Both the position numbers and the translations under genes were made by a program. A DNA stretch of 54,889 nt from Sphaerochaeta sp. UBA5849 (GTDB lineage: Bacteria; Spirochaetota; Spirochaetia; Sphaerochaetales; Sphaerochaetaceae). The notes beneath the pieces were generated by a model. That model saw nothing but the letters and a program-made list of their open reading frames with translations. It was not told the DNA's origin and made no database searches. Positions 1 through 8,328 of this stretch are shown here, piece after piece. Location: positions 1 through 54,889 of the forward strand of contig DJGJ01000002.1 in the NCBI GenBank assembly GCA_002432715.1. The letters are read 5' to 3'. The number at the start of each line of letters is the position of its first letter. Position 1 is the first letter of the stretch.

Positions 1-1
1 C

Positions 2-346
2 TTTTTTTTAAAACAGGATCGGAAGCATATAGTGGGTACCGTATATCTCAACCATATCGTTTGGGGTGCAAGCCTTTCGGCAAAAATCGGCTACAGCATC
101 GGATCTGGGTTCTGGAGGCAGGGATACGGCACCGAGGCGGTTGCTTCAGTCATTTCGTATGCCTTCGACCATATGAAACTGCACCGTCTCGAGGCTCATA
201 TCATGAGCTCGAATGAGGCAAGCAGGCGTTTGGTCACACGGCTTGGGTTTCTCGATGAGGGAGTGTGCCGCGATTACTTGTTTTTGAACGGGAGGTGGGA
301 GGACCACCTCCGCTATGCACTATGCAACGATGAAGCCCGACCCTAA
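2..346 (+). CDS. GNAT family N-acetyltransferase, 5'-truncated by the window edge
   Basis: The reading frame is open to the first base, so the gene begins upstream; a GTG at 32 is only an internal candidate start. The visible 114 residues match the C-terminal part of RimJ/RimL-type GNAT enzymes: an IGYSIGSGFWRQGYGTEA segment (motif A, acetyl-CoA pyrophosphate binding), then HRLEA and NEASRRLVTRLGF (motif B), ending in a short strand. Such enzymes move an acetyl group from acetyl-CoA to an amine, often a protein N-terminus; the substrate cannot be told here. The TAA stop overlaps the stop of the convergent cysE gene by four bases. Confidence 0.85.
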   Translation, partial: FFLKQDRKHIVGTVYLNHIVWGASLSAKIGYSIGSGFWRQGYGTEAVASVISYAFDHMKLHRLEAHIMSSNEASRRLVTRLGFLDEGVCRDYLFLNGRWEDHLRYALCNDEARP

Positions 347-1269
347 GACTTGCGCATCTTCAAATCCCTGAAGGTGATTTGCGGCTCTTGGATCATCACC
401 ATGGTGTCGGCAGGAACCGATTCCTTTATCCAGACGTTGGACCCGATGACTGCGTTCCGGCCGATGGTGATGTCCCCCAATACGGTTGCATTGGAGTAGA
501 TGGTGACATTATCCTCGATGGTTGGATGCCGCTTGGTTCCCCTGATCAGAGCGCCGCAGGCATCCTTGGGAAAGCTCAAGGCTCCCAATGTCACTCCCTG
601 GTAGAGTTTTACATTGTTCCCGATCACCGTCGTCTCCCCGATGACGGTACCCGTACCATGGTCGATGAAGAATGAGTTGCCGATCACAGCCCCGGGGTGG
701 ATGTCGATGCCCGTCTCTTTATGGGCATACTCGTTCATCATTCTCGGCAGAAGGGGAACTTCCATCATAAACAGCTCATGAGCCACCCTGTGGATGGTGA
801 GGGTCTTGATGCAGGGATAGGAGAGAATGACCTCCCTGATATTCCGTGCTGCAGGGTCTCCCTCGAAGGCCGCCCGTGCATCCATTTTCAGGCTCGCCCG
901 CAACCGGGGCAGTCGTTCACACAGGTTTCTTACTGTTTGGTCGGCTTTTTCCTGTGCTTCACAAATCTCGAGTGAGGGATTGTCATACCGGTAGGCGAGC
1001 ACAAGCTGTCCTTTGAGCAAGGAACAGACCTTGTTCAACTGCATGGTTAAAATTTCTTGCAAGCTCAAATTTGCTTGGTCACGACCGCAGCGGCCTGGAA
1101 ACATGAGCTCAAGCAGCTCGTTGGAAATATCGCCGATGACGAGCATCTGGGGAAGCGGCTTGAGACCGTGGAAATTGGCATTGCCGGCCACCCTGTCAAA
1201 GGTTCCCAAAAATGCGGGAATATAGGCTGAAGCATCGAATTGCTGTTCTGTGCACTGGTTCATGACCAT
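343..1269 (-). CDS. cysE: serine O-acetyltransferase (EpsC/CysE type)
   Basis: Makes O-acetyl-L-serine from serine and acetyl-CoA, the first step of cysteine synthesis. The N-terminal half is helical and the C-terminal half is a left-handed beta-helix with hexapeptide repeats (IHPGAVIGNSFFIDHG, VIGNNVKLYQGVTLGA, AVIGSNVWI); the DHG and GA/H segments are the usual acetyl-CoA and serine site. About 308 residues fits the longer EpsC-like form with an N-terminal extension. I chose ATG 1269, which has AAGG about 10 nt upstream; a TTG at 1299 in the same frame lacks a matching ribosome site. It lies just downstream of bioY on the same strand and is probably co-transcribed with it. Confidence 0.88.
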   Translation of the reverse strand: MVMNQCTEQQFDASAYIPAFLGTFDRVAGNANFHGLKPLPQMLVIGDISNELLELMFPGRCGRDQANLSLQEILTMQLNKVCSLLKGQLVLAYRYDNPSLEICEAQEKADQTVRNLCERLPRLRASLKMDARAAFEGDPAARNIREVILSYPCIKTLTIHRVAHELFMMEVPLLPRMMNEYAHKETGIDIHPGAVIGNSFFIDHGTGTVIGETTVIGNNVKLYQGVTLGALSFPKDACGALIRGTKRHPTIEDNVTIYSNATVLGDITIGRNAVIGSNVWIKESVPADTMVMIQEPQITFRDLKMRKS

Positions 1270-1303
1270 ACCATACGTGCCTTGTAGGCTTTTATGCAAG
1301 AGC

Positions 1304-1846
1304 TCAGCCCAGCAACTGGGCCATTCTTGGATGAAAGCTTCTGGCCAGGTGCGCCGCAGCCAGCAGTTTGATGCAGTCTCCGATCAAAAAGGGCAGCATT
1401 CCGGCTTGGATGGCGACACTCCACGAGAGTGAACGGTTGTATTTCAAAAAGGGGACTCCCACCAGATAGACGACAAGCGTCGCGATAAGCCCGTAAAGCA
1501 GGCAGAGTGTGTAGTATGTTCTTGGTTTTTCTGCTTTTTGGGCAAAATTCCCTGCGAATCCGGCAATGCATGCAGCAGGCAGCAGAGCGATCAAGAAGCC
1601 TCCTGTCGGCCCCATCAGGTTGCCCAGACCCCCTCCGCTTGAAAAGACGGGAAGTCCGATGGCACCGAGCAAAAGATAGACGGCCGTACTTGCTAGGGCT
1701 GTCCTTGTTCCCCCGAGAAAACCTGCAAGCAGTACAAAGAGCGTTTGCAGGGTGATGGGGACCGGTGGGAGTGGAAACCTCAGATATGCTCCTATGATGA
1801 TCAGGGCACTGAAAAGCGAAATCATTAACAGTCGTTTGTATTGCAT
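1304..1846 (-). CDS. bioY: biotin transporter BioY (ECF substrate-binding component)
   Basis: A 180-residue, very hydrophobic membrane protein with about six predicted helices. It has the BioY hallmark stretch around FPLPPVPITLQTLFVLLAG and the later GPTGGFL motif. BioY captures biotin and works alone or with an EcfAT energy module; no ecfA/ecfT gene is present here. ATG 1846 is preferred because upstream codons in the frame fall inside the promoter region. There is no Shine-Dalgarno; a -10-like TACAGT lies 6 nt upstream, so the transcript may be leaderless. The gene diverges from birA, with an inverted repeat between them, consistent with biotin-responsive repression. Confidence 0.9.
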   Translation of the reverse strand: MQYKRLLMISLFSALIIIGAYLRFPLPPVPITLQTLFVLLAGFLGGTRTALASTAVYLLLGAIGLPVFSSGGGLGNLMGPTGGFLIALLPAACIAGFAGNFAQKAEKPRTYYTLCLLYGLIATLVVYLVGVPFLKYNRSLSWSVAIQAGMLPFLIGDCIKLLAAAHLARSFHPRMAQLLG

Positions 1847-1852
1847 GGTTCG

Positions 1853-1882
1853 ACTGTACCATGGAGGTTTTGTAATTGTAAA
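1853..1882 (-). promoter_or_regulatory. candidate bioY promoter
   Basis: On the minus strand, TTTACA (1877-1882), an 18-bp spacer and TACAGT (1853-1858). The -10 box ends 6 nt before ATG 1846, placing the expected transcription start at or next to the start codon. The -35 box lies inside the left arm of the bioY/birA inverted repeat. Confidence 0.5.
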
Positions 1883-1902
1883 CACGAATCAGGTTGACAA
1901 TT
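1874..1902. promoter_or_regulatory. inverted repeat, candidate BirA operator
   Basis: AATTGTAAAC (1874-1883) and GTTGACAATT (1893-1902) are inverted arms with nine of ten positions matching, separated by 9 bp. It sits between divergent bioY and birA and covers both candidate -35 boxes. The half-site resembles the known BirA half-site TTGTAAAC, but the usual spacer is about 14-16 bp, so this is a variant or belongs to another regulator. Function is inferred. Confidence 0.55.
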
Positions 1903-1922
1903 AAAGTCCTCTTGCCTACCAT
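1894..1922 (+). promoter_or_regulatory. candidate birA promoter
   Basis: Perfect TTGACA (1894-1899), 17-bp spacer, TACCAT (1917-1922). Only 7 nt separate the -10 box from ATG 1930, so the mRNA would be leaderless. Confidence 0.55.
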
Positions 1923-1929
1923 CACGGTT

Positions 1930-2904
1930 ATGACAAGTGAGCAAACAGTACTCCATCTTTTGGAACAGAACCGCGATCGCTATCTTTCAGGCCAAGAGCT
2001 TGCCACAGGGTTGGGCATTAGCCGAAGCGCCGTGTGGAAAGCCATGGAGAGCCTGCGTGACCAAGGCCATGTCATCGAAGGCATCTCCCGCAGGGGCTAC
2101 CGGTTGTTGACCGCCACCACCCTGCTGAACAAGGAACGATTGGCTGGGTTGCTTCCTTCCTTCGAAGTACATCTTTTCGATTCGCTCGACTCAACCAACC
2201 GCTATGCGAAAGTCCTTGCTTCCGAACACGGGCAACGACCGGCTGTAGTTGTTGCAACCTATCAGAGCGGAGGCAGGGGAAGGCTCGGCCGTACCTTTTT
2301 CAGCCCGAAGGGAGGCCTTTATCTCAGTGTCCTGCTGCCGATGGGGTTCACCTTGGAATCGGCGCAACTCATCACCAGTGCCGCCAGTGTGGCTGCCTTG
2401 GAGGCTATAGAACATGTCAGTGGCAAACAGTGTCGGATCAAGTGGGTCAACGACCTCTATTGGGAAGGGAAAAAAGTATGCGGGATCCTCACCGAGGGGG
2501 TGTTGGGGGTAGAGAGCGGAAGCCTGAGTGCGGTGGTTGTAGGCATCGGAATAAATTTCTGCATCCCGCAGGCCGCCTTTCCCGAAGAGCTGAGGCCTTT
2601 GGCGACCTCGTTGTATGACGGTCCCGCTTCAGTGCCGCCCTCCTTTGATGCAAATGCCCTGGTCTCTGAGGTGGTGCACAACCTGCATGCATTGGTTTCC
2701 AGGTTGCCGGACCGCTCCTTCTTGTCGGTGTATCGTGATCGCTCTCTCTTGTTGGGCCGCAACATTACGGTTCATCAAGGCAGGCAGGCTTTTTCTGCAA
2801 CAGCAGTGGGAATCGACGATGATGCCCACCTGATTGTGGAGGATGAAAGTGGGATGCAGCGTGTGCTCAGCTCCGCCGAGATCAGCATTCGACTTGAAGT
2901 CTGA
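1930..2904 (+). CDS. birA: bifunctional biotin--protein ligase / biotin repressor
   Basis: Activates biotin as biotinyl-AMP and attaches it to carboxyl-carrier lysines; with its N-terminal DNA-binding domain it also represses biotin genes. The 324-residue protein has a winged HTH at about residues 5-60 (LATGLGISRSAVWKAMESLR), the ligase core with the SGGRGRLGR biotinyl-AMP loop near residue 112, KWVNDL, and a C-terminal SH3-like domain. ATG 1930 begins at the MTSEQTVL segment; an earlier TTG at 1894 is really the -35 box. No Shine-Dalgarno is visible. The HTH and the divergent bioY with an inverted repeat support autoregulation. Confidence 0.92.
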   Translation: MTSEQTVLHLLEQNRDRYLSGQELATGLGISRSAVWKAMESLRDQGHVIEGISRRGYRLLTATTLLNKERLAGLLPSFEVHLFDSLDSTNRYAKVLASEHGQRPAVVVATYQSGGRGRLGRTFFSPKGGLYLSVLLPMGFTLESAQLITSAASVAALEAIEHVSGKQCRIKWVNDLYWEGKKVCGILTEGVLGVESGSLSAVVVGIGINFCIPQAAFPEELRPLATSLYDGPASVPPSFDANALVSEVVHNLHALVSRLPDRSFLSVYRDRSLLLGRNITVHQGRQAFSATAVGIDDDAHLIVEDESGMQRVLSSAEISIRLEV

Positions 2905-2923
2905 GTTTTTTTTGGTGTATAGT
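2894..2923 (+). promoter_or_regulatory. candidate argS promoter
   Basis: TTGAAG (2894-2899), 18-bp spacer and TATAGT (2918-2923), partly inside the end of birA. The start codon follows 28 nt later with a normal ribosome site. Confidence 0.4.
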
Positions 2924-2951
2924 CGGTATTTACAGAGAAAGGAACGAACAG

Positions 2952-4715
2952 ATGCTTGATGCCGTACGCGAGACTTGGAAGTCGCTCATTGAAGAACAGT
3001 TGGCTCTCTATGCAAAAGAAGTGTTTGGGACGGATGTACAGCTTCCTCCCCTTGCTGTTCAGACGCCGCCGAAACCCGAGCTGGGTGATTTGGCTTTCCC
3101 GCTTTTTGCGTACGCAAAAATGCTGAGAACCGCCCCTCCCATGCTTGCATCCTCCCTCAAGACCCGCCTTGAGAAGGTTGAAGACCGTCCGTTGGGGGAT
3201 TTGCTGGTTGCCGGACCGTATCTGAACGTGCGCATCGACACGGCGGCCCTTGCCACTGCGCTCTCTGTGCAACTGTCCGAGCAAAAAGAGCTCTATGGAA
3301 CCAATAAGAGTATGGCCGAAAAGCGTGTGACCATTGAGTTCAGCTGCCCGAATACCAACAAGCCGTTGCATTTGGGCCATATGCGCAACGACAGCCTTGG
3401 TGAAAGCGTAGCTGCAATCCTCAAGGCAAACGGTGCGACTGTCCGCAAGGTCAACTTGATCAACAACCGCGGGGTGCATATCTGCAAATCGATGCTTGCC
3501 TACCAAAAGTTCGGCAATGGGGAAACCCCGCAATCCAGCGGCATCAAGGGTGACCACTTGGTTGGAAAGTACTATGTGATGTTTGCCCAGTGGGCAAAGG
3601 AGGATCCTACTGCTGAGGACCAGGCCCAAGAGATGCTCAGGCAGTGGGAGGCCGGCAATGAGCAGGTTATCGAACTATGGAAGTTGATGAACGGCTGGAC
3701 GCTCGACGGCCTGCACGAGAGTTACCAGAAGATGGGTATCAGTTTCGATGCCTACTACTATGAGTCTGAAACGTACAAGTACGGCAAGGATGAGATTCTC
3801 AAGGGCCTCGAACAGGGAGTCTTCTATCGCGAGGAGGACGGTTCGGTATGGGTCGACCTCGAGCCTATCAAGCTTGATAAGAAGGTTCTGCTTCGCAAGG
3901 ATGGAACCAGTCTCTATATGACCCAGGACGTTGGGACGGCCATCATGCGCCACAAGGATTGGCCGTTTGATTCCCTCATTTACGTCGTGGCCAGCGAACA
4001 GCAGTACCATTTCCGGGTTCTTTTCTATGTCCTTGATCGGCTTGGTTATGACTGGGCCAAGGACCTGCATCATCTCTCCTACGGCATGGTCAACCTGCCG
4101 GACGGGAAGATGAAGAGCAGGGAAGGGACTGTAGTCGATGCAGACGAGTTGGTAGACACCCTTACGTCGCTGGCCCGCAAGGAAATCGAGGCAAAGGAAC
4201 GCGAAGCCTTGGTTGATGATATTGAGAAAACCAGCCAAAGCATTGCCTTGGGGGCATTGAACTACTATCTGTTGCAGGTTACTCCCACCAAGGATATGAT
4301 TTTCAATCCGGCCGAGTCCATCTCTTTCAACGGGAATACGGGTCCGTATCTTCAGTACATGGGTGCAAGAATCTCAAGCATGCTGCGTAAGTATGAGAGT
4401 GAGTATGCAGACATCCAGAAGCTTGGCTTTGACAGCAGCCTGCTCACCCTCAGTGATGAGCGTGAGTTGATCAAGCAGATCGCCCTCTATCCCGAGGTGG
4501 TCCGGAAGGCGGGTGCTTCGTACGATCCTTCCTTGCTCTGCTCCTACCTGTATGACTTGTCCAAGCTCTTTTCCCGCTGGTATCACGACAATCCGGTGCT
4601 CAAGGCGGCCACCCCTGATTTGGTACGCAGCCGCATCGAGCTCGCTACAATGGTCCTGCAGGTGCTGAAGAACGCCTTTGGTCTGGTCGGCATCCCGTTT
4701 CTTGCATCGATGTGA
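2952..4715 (+). CDS. argS: arginyl-tRNA synthetase
   Basis: Charges tRNA-Arg. The 587-residue class I enzyme has an N-terminal Add1-like domain, the HIGH motif as HLGH within NKPLHLGHMRN, a class-I catalytic core, a KMSKS-like segment DGKMKSREG, and the C-terminal DALR anticodon domain ending near LKNAFGLVGI. ATG 2952 has an AAGGA ribosome site about 8 nt upstream. Its stop is 1 nt from the stop of the convergent TetR gene, with no terminator hairpin between. Confidence 0.96.
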   Translation: MLDAVRETWKSLIEEQLALYAKEVFGTDVQLPPLAVQTPPKPELGDLAFPLFAYAKMLRTAPPMLASSLKTRLEKVEDRPLGDLLVAGPYLNVRIDTAALATALSVQLSEQKELYGTNKSMAEKRVTIEFSCPNTNKPLHLGHMRNDSLGESVAAILKANGATVRKVNLINNRGVHICKSMLAYQKFGNGETPQSSGIKGDHLVGKYYVMFAQWAKEDPTAEDQAQEMLRQWEAGNEQVIELWKLMNGWTLDGLHESYQKMGISFDAYYYESETYKYGKDEILKGLEQGVFYREEDGSVWVDLEPIKLDKKVLLRKDGTSLYMTQDVGTAIMRHKDWPFDSLIYVVASEQQYHFRVLFYVLDRLGYDWAKDLHHLSYGMVNLPDGKMKSREGTVVDADELVDTLTSLARKEIEAKEREALVDDIEKTSQSIALGALNYYLLQVTPTKDMIFNPAESISFNGNTGPYLQYMGARISSMLRKYESEYADIQKLGFDSSLLTLSDERELIKQIALYPEVVRKAGASYDPSLLCSYLYDLSKLFSRWYHDNPVLKAATPDLVRSRIELATMVLQVLKNAFGLVGIPFLASM

Positions 4716-4716
4716 T

Positions 4717-5292
4717 TCATCGGCCTTGGTAGAGGGTGCAGAAATTCTGGATGAAGCGTTCCTCCTCCCACTCCAGGTCCTCTGTTTCGTCCAGGAGTAT
4801 CCGCCTGAGAAACTGCTGGACGACGGAACTGAAGGTGAGAACGGCAAGGTCGATGTCCTCGATGACCAGCCGGGATGATTCACTGAGGCTTTCCAGAAGA
4901 ATTCTGCTTTGGCCTTGAAGCATCTCATCCAAGGTTGTCTGTATTGCTTTCGCCGCCGGGTGCGTCAGGGCTTCTGTTTGGATGATGCGGTAGAAGTAGC
5001 GCATCGGTGCATTGGCATACAGGTCATGCCAGTGATCCATTGCACGACTGAGGACCTCGGCCGGGCTCCCTGATAGGCTGATGGTAGCCATCTGCTGGTA
5101 GGCGAGGGTGTTGCAATAGGAGAACAGCTCCTCGATCATGGCTTCCCTGCTTGCAAAGTGATGATACAATGCAGCTTTGCTGATCTTGTTTTCCTTTGCA
5201 AGGGTCGAGAGCGATATGGCTTGCAAGCCTTGTTCAGAGCCAAGTTTAAGCAGTGATAGGATGAGGTTTTGTTTGGTCGAGGTGGTATGCAT
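4717..5292 (-). CDS. TetR/AcrR family transcriptional regulator
   Basis: The 191-residue protein has an N-terminal HTH of TetR type (about residues 10-55: LQAISLSTLAKENKISKAALYHHFASREAMIEELF) and an all-helical ligand/dimer domain. Ligand and targets are unknown. ATG 5292 starts at MHTTSTKQ; a TTG at 5349 in frame lies upstream of the promoter and is unlikely. No Shine-Dalgarno is visible; a -10-like box ends 5 nt before the ATG. A partly palindromic ACCGAC-type site lies in the promoter spacer, suggesting autorepression. Neighbours argS and rplU give no clue to the regulated function. Confidence 0.85.
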   Translation of the reverse strand: MHTTSTKQNLILSLLKLGSEQGLQAISLSTLAKENKISKAALYHHFASREAMIEELFSYCNTLAYQQMATISLSGSPAEVLSRAMDHWHDLYANAPMRYFYRIIQTEALTHPAAKAIQTTLDEMLQGQSRILLESLSESSRLVIEDIDLAVLTFSSVVQQFLRRILLDETEDLEWEEERFIQNFCTLYQGR

Positions 5293-5297
5293 AGCCA

Positions 5298-5327
5298 ATA
5301 CTAACCTATCGGTCGGTAATTTTTCAA
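5298..5327 (-). promoter_or_regulatory. candidate tetR promoter with internal operator
   Basis: On the minus strand, TTGAAA (5322-5327), 18-bp spacer and TAGTAT (5298-5303), ending 5 nt before ATG 5292. The spacer holds a 14-bp imperfect palindrome at 5304-5317 (10 of 14 positions symmetric), of the ACCGAC...GGT kind often bound by TetR proteins. Confidence 0.45.
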
Positions 5328-5369
5328 GAGCTTTTTCTTTGTTTTTCAATCACTTATTTTAAAAAACTG

Positions 5370-5399
5370 TTGAGTCTTTATCTGCAAGTGTGGTATAAG
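5370..5399 (+). promoter_or_regulatory. candidate rplU operon promoter
   Basis: TTGAGT (5370-5375), 18-bp spacer and TATAAG (5394-5399) with an extended-10 TGG just before it. Probably drives the rplU-rpmA-obgE run. Confidence 0.45.
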
Positions 5400-5436
5400 A
5401 GATAGGCACAAACTAAATCGAAGGATGAATATCGAC

Positions 5437-5751
5437 ATGTACGCACTTGTAGAGATTCTCGGAAAGCAGTACAAGGCCGTCGAAGGGGAAACCGTCCAGG
5501 TTGATCATATCAGCAGCTGTGAGGCAGGTTCTTCCCTTGAGTACGCCACCGTTCTCGCCATTGTGGATGAGAGCAATGCAAAGTTTGGCACCCCGTATGT
5601 AGCTGATGCAGTGGTCAAGGCGACCCTGGTAGGCGAACTCAAGGGTGACAAGATCAGAGTGTTCAAAAAGAAGCGCCGCAAGGGCTATAAAAGGACCCAG
5701 GGTCACCGCCAGCGGTACTCCCTGATCACGATCGACAAGATCATTGCATAA
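5437..5751 (+). CDS. rplU: 50S ribosomal protein L21
   Basis: A 104-residue protein of normal L21 length, starting MYALVEILGKQYKA, with the basic C-terminal KKKRRKGYKRTQGHRQRYSL typical of the family; it binds 23S rRNA. An ATG 12 nt earlier (5425) is in frame, but AAGGA touches it directly, whereas AAGGA to ATG 5437 has an 11-nt spacing and matches the conserved start. First gene of the L21-L27-Obg order found in most bacteria. Confidence 0.96.
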   Translation: MYALVEILGKQYKAVEGETVQVDHISSCEAGSSLEYATVLAIVDESNAKFGTPYVADAVVKATLVGELKGDKIRVFKKKRRKGYKRTQGHRQRYSLITIDKIIA

Positions 5752-5763
5752 GGAGGACGCAAG

Positions 5764-6015
5764 ATGGCACATAAGAAAGGTGGCGGAAGTTCCCGCAATG
5801 GTCGCGATTCGAATTCCCAGCGTCTGGGTGTGAAGCGCTTTGGTGGCCAGTTGGTCAAAGCAGGTGAAGTCCTTGTTCGCCAGCATGGAACCAAGTTCCA
5901 TCCTGGTCAGAATGTAGGCCTCGGTTCCGATTATACGCTGTTTGCAAAAGCTGAAGGTACTGTTCTGTTCCACAGCAGAAACAACCGCAAGTATATCAGC
6001 ATCGTAACTGAGTAA
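5764..6015 (+). CDS. rpmA: 50S ribosomal protein L27
   Basis: 83 residues, beginning MAHKKGGGSSRNGRDSNSQR, the standard L27 N-terminus that reaches towards the peptidyl-transferase centre. It lacks the cleavable N-terminal extension of Firmicutes, and accordingly no Prp protease gene lies between L21 and L27. The ribosome site AAGGAGG is well placed. Confidence 0.97.
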   Translation: MAHKKGGGSSRNGRDSNSQRLGVKRFGGQLVKAGEVLVRQHGTKFHPGQNVGLGSDYTLFAKAEGTVLFHSRNNRKYISIVTE

Positions 6016-6046
6016 ACGATAGGCGAAAGCCGAAGATAACGAATGC

Positions 6047-7129
6047 ATGTTTGGATTTTCAGACGAGACGTATCTTGATGTTGCCTCCGGAAACGGGGGC
6101 AACGGTTGTGTTTCCTTCCGACGGGAAAAGTATGTTCCCAAGGGAGGCCCGGACGGTGGCGACGGCGGCCGAGGCGGGGATGTCGTATTTGTCGTCAAGC
6201 ATAACTTGAGAACGCTCGCCCACTTGAAGCTTGTCCGTACCTACCGTGCAGAAAACGGAAAAAACGGCAGTGGTGAACGGTGTTACGGTCGTGATGGAGT
6301 CGACATCGAGATTCCTGTTCCACCCGGAACCGTCATCAAGAATGCCGAGACCGGAGAGGTCATCAAGGACCTTACCGGTGTCGACCGCTGGGTCTTTCTC
6401 AAAGGCGGCCGCGGCGGGCAGGGAAACTATCACTTTCGCACAGCTACCCGTCAAGCTCCCCGTTTCGCCCAACCTGGTGAAAAGGGTGAAGAGATGCGCA
6501 TCGGTGTGGAGCTTTTGGTGATCGCCGACATCGGCTTCGTCGGGTTTCCCAATGCAGGCAAGTCGAGTTTGCTGAACATGCTTACCAATGCACGTACCAA
6601 GGTGGCAGGGTATCCCTTCACCACCAAGATTCCCCAGCTTGGCATGATGCGCTACGGTGAGCACGACATCGTGCTCGCAGATATTCCCGGCCTCATTGAA
6701 GGGGCCAGCGAGGGAGCGGGCATGGGAATCAAGTTTCTCAGGCACATCAGCAGGACCGCTGGTCTTGCCTTCCTGATCGATCTTTCGGATGACCGGTATC
6801 TGGATGCTTATGATATACTTTGCAAGGAGCTTGAGGCGTACGAGCCTGAGCTATTGAATAAGCAGCAGGTAATCATCGGGACAAAACTCGATGAACCGGG
6901 GACTGCAGAGAGGCTTGAGGAGTTGAAGCAGAAGTACGCTGACAAAGAGGTCATCGGACTCTGCGTCTACCTTGAGATGGGGGTTGAGGATGTGAGGCAG
7001 GCTTTCATACGCATGGTTAGCCGGAATGAGGATGCAGCAAGCAAGGCTTTGCATGAAGGCGCCCAAGGGGGCTTTTCCTCAACGGTCGACCTTGATGCAT
7101 ACTATCCTTCCGAGAACGAAAGCCACTAG
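6047..7129 (+). CDS. obgE: Obg family GTPase
   Basis: Ribosome-associated GTPase involved in late 50S assembly and stress signalling. The 360-residue protein has the glycine-rich Obg fold at residues 1-158 (GGNGCVSFRREKYVPKGGPDGGDGG), then a G domain with G1 GFPNAGKSS (about 166-174), switch I containing TT, DIPGLIEGA (G3) and GTKLDE (G4 in the variant TKxD form). The C-terminal tail is short and acidic. nadD follows immediately. Confidence 0.95.
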   Translation: MFGFSDETYLDVASGNGGNGCVSFRREKYVPKGGPDGGDGGRGGDVVFVVKHNLRTLAHLKLVRTYRAENGKNGSGERCYGRDGVDIEIPVPPGTVIKNAETGEVIKDLTGVDRWVFLKGGRGGQGNYHFRTATRQAPRFAQPGEKGEEMRIGVELLVIADIGFVGFPNAGKSSLLNMLTNARTKVAGYPFTTKIPQLGMMRYGEHDIVLADIPGLIEGASEGAGMGIKFLRHISRTAGLAFLIDLSDDRYLDAYDILCKELEAYEPELLNKQQVIIGTKLDEPGTAERLEELKQKYADKEVIGLCVYLEMGVEDVRQAFIRMVSRNEDAASKALHEGAQGGFSSTVDLDAYYPSENESH

Positions 7130-7139
7130 GAGGCTTGTT

Positions 7140-7775
7140 TTGGCGGCAGAACCGACTGCAATGGTAGGCGGAAGCTTTGATCCCGTACATTTGGGGCATC
7201 TCCATCTGGTTCATACGGTTGTCACCTCCACCAACTATAGAAGGTTCATTTTCGTACCTGTTGCACGCAACAACTTCAAGCAGGATGTAAATCCTGCTTC
7301 CGCAGAGCATCGCATGAACATGCTCCGCCTTGGTTTTGCTTCCTACCCCCAATTGTATCCAGACGACCCCCCGGTCCAGTTCATCGCCGAAGATTGCGAA
7401 CTGGTGCGCGGCGGAGTATCCTACACCTATGACACCGTAAAATACCTGTATCTGCAATACTCCATCCAGGGCAGGCTTGCCGTGGTCATGGGAGATGATC
7501 TGCTCTCGGGATTGAACCGGTGGCATGCCTATGAACAATTGAAGGAACTGGTCACCTTCGTAGTCATCAGGCGGGAAGGCAGTGCTGAAAAGCTGGGCGA
7601 CCTCGGTGCCGATGTCCTGTATCTGGACAATCCCCTCCTGCAGGACAGCTCCACGATAATCAGGAATCGATGCAGACAGTTGCAAGGACGGCAGGAACTT
7701 GGTGATGATATCGAGCGCTTGATGCCCAAGGAGGTTGCCCGCTATGTACGAGAGCATTGGCTGTACCGCTCTTGA
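7140..7775 (+). CDS. nadD: nicotinate-nucleotide adenylyltransferase
   Basis: Transfers AMP from ATP to nicotinate mononucleotide in NAD synthesis. The HxGH-type nucleotidyltransferase signature is GGSFDPVHLGHLHL near residue 9, and the C-terminal motif SSTIIRNR matches the ISSTxIR ATP-binding segment. The start is taken as TTG 7140, exactly 6 nt after a perfect AGGAGG that overlaps the obgE stop; an internal ATG at 7161 would leave no N-terminal strand. It overlaps yqeK by 32 nt, so translation is probably coupled. Confidence 0.92.
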   Translation: MAAEPTAMVGGSFDPVHLGHLHLVHTVVTSTNYRRFIFVPVARNNFKQDVNPASAEHRMNMLRLGFASYPQLYPDDPPVQFIAEDCELVRGGVSYTYDTVKYLYLQYSIQGRLAVVMGDDLLSGLNRWHAYEQLKELVTFVVIRREGSAEKLGDLGADVLYLDNPLLQDSSTIIRNRCRQLQGRQELGDDIERLMPKEVARYVREHWLYRS

Positions 7776-8328
7776 GGCTGAGCTGAAAGAGAGTTTGAGT
7801 GAGAGGCGCTACCGTCACAGCCTGGCTGTTGCACAGACCTGCCTGCAGCTCGATACGAGATATTCGCTTCATCTCGACCAAGCAGAGCTGTATGTTGCAG
7901 CGCTCATGCATGACATGGCACGTGAGTGGAGCAAGGAGCAGTTGGTCGATTACGCACTTGCACACAATCTGCACCTGTTGGGCGAGGAGCGCGAATATCC
8001 GGTGTTGCTGCATGCTCCGGTTGCCGCTTCCCTGCTCTCAGCCAGAGGATTTTCCAAAGCGGTGTGTACAGCCGTGCGCTACCACTCCCTGGGCAGCATC
8101 CATATGGGACTCATGGGTCTTTTGGTGTATGTTTCCGATTACCTTGAACCAAATCGAACGCACCTTGGGCAGCAGGATAGGGAGCGTCTTTTGGCTCTGG
8201 CCACACCCGAAGAGCTCTGTTTGGCTGTTTTGGAGCAAGAGAGGGTTTACTTGGCTTCGAAAGACAAGCAAATAAGTGCCTGCTCGGAAGAGCTCTATCG
8301 TTTTCTTTGCAGCGGAGGGAAGTTTTGA
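7744..8328 (+). CDS. yqeK: HD-domain hydrolase YqeK (symmetrical Ap4A hydrolase family)
   Basis: The 194-residue HD phosphohydrolase has RRYRHSLAVA with the first metal histidine, the HD pair in ALMHDMAREW, further HAP and YHSLG histidines, and a late D in VSDYLE. Family members hydrolyse diadenosine tetraphosphate to ADP. ATG 7744 has AAGGAGG 9 nt upstream, inside the end of nadD. The nadD-yqeK-rsfS order is widespread. The stop overlaps the start of the next gene. Confidence 0.9.
   Translation: MYESIGCTALEAELKESLSERRYRHSLAVAQTCLQLDTRYSLHLDQAELYVAALMHDMAREWSKEQLVDYALAHNLHLLGEEREYPVLLHAPVAASLLSARGFSKAVCTAVRYHSLGSIHMGLMGLLVYVSDYLEPNRTHLGQQDRERLLALATPEELCLAVLEQERVYLASKDKQISACSEELYRFLCSGGKF

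Noticed and set aside
7026..7139. nadD starting inside obgE
   Set aside because: The upstream frame is open by chance; the conserved nucleotidyltransferase fold begins after TTG 7140, which has a perfect ribosome site.
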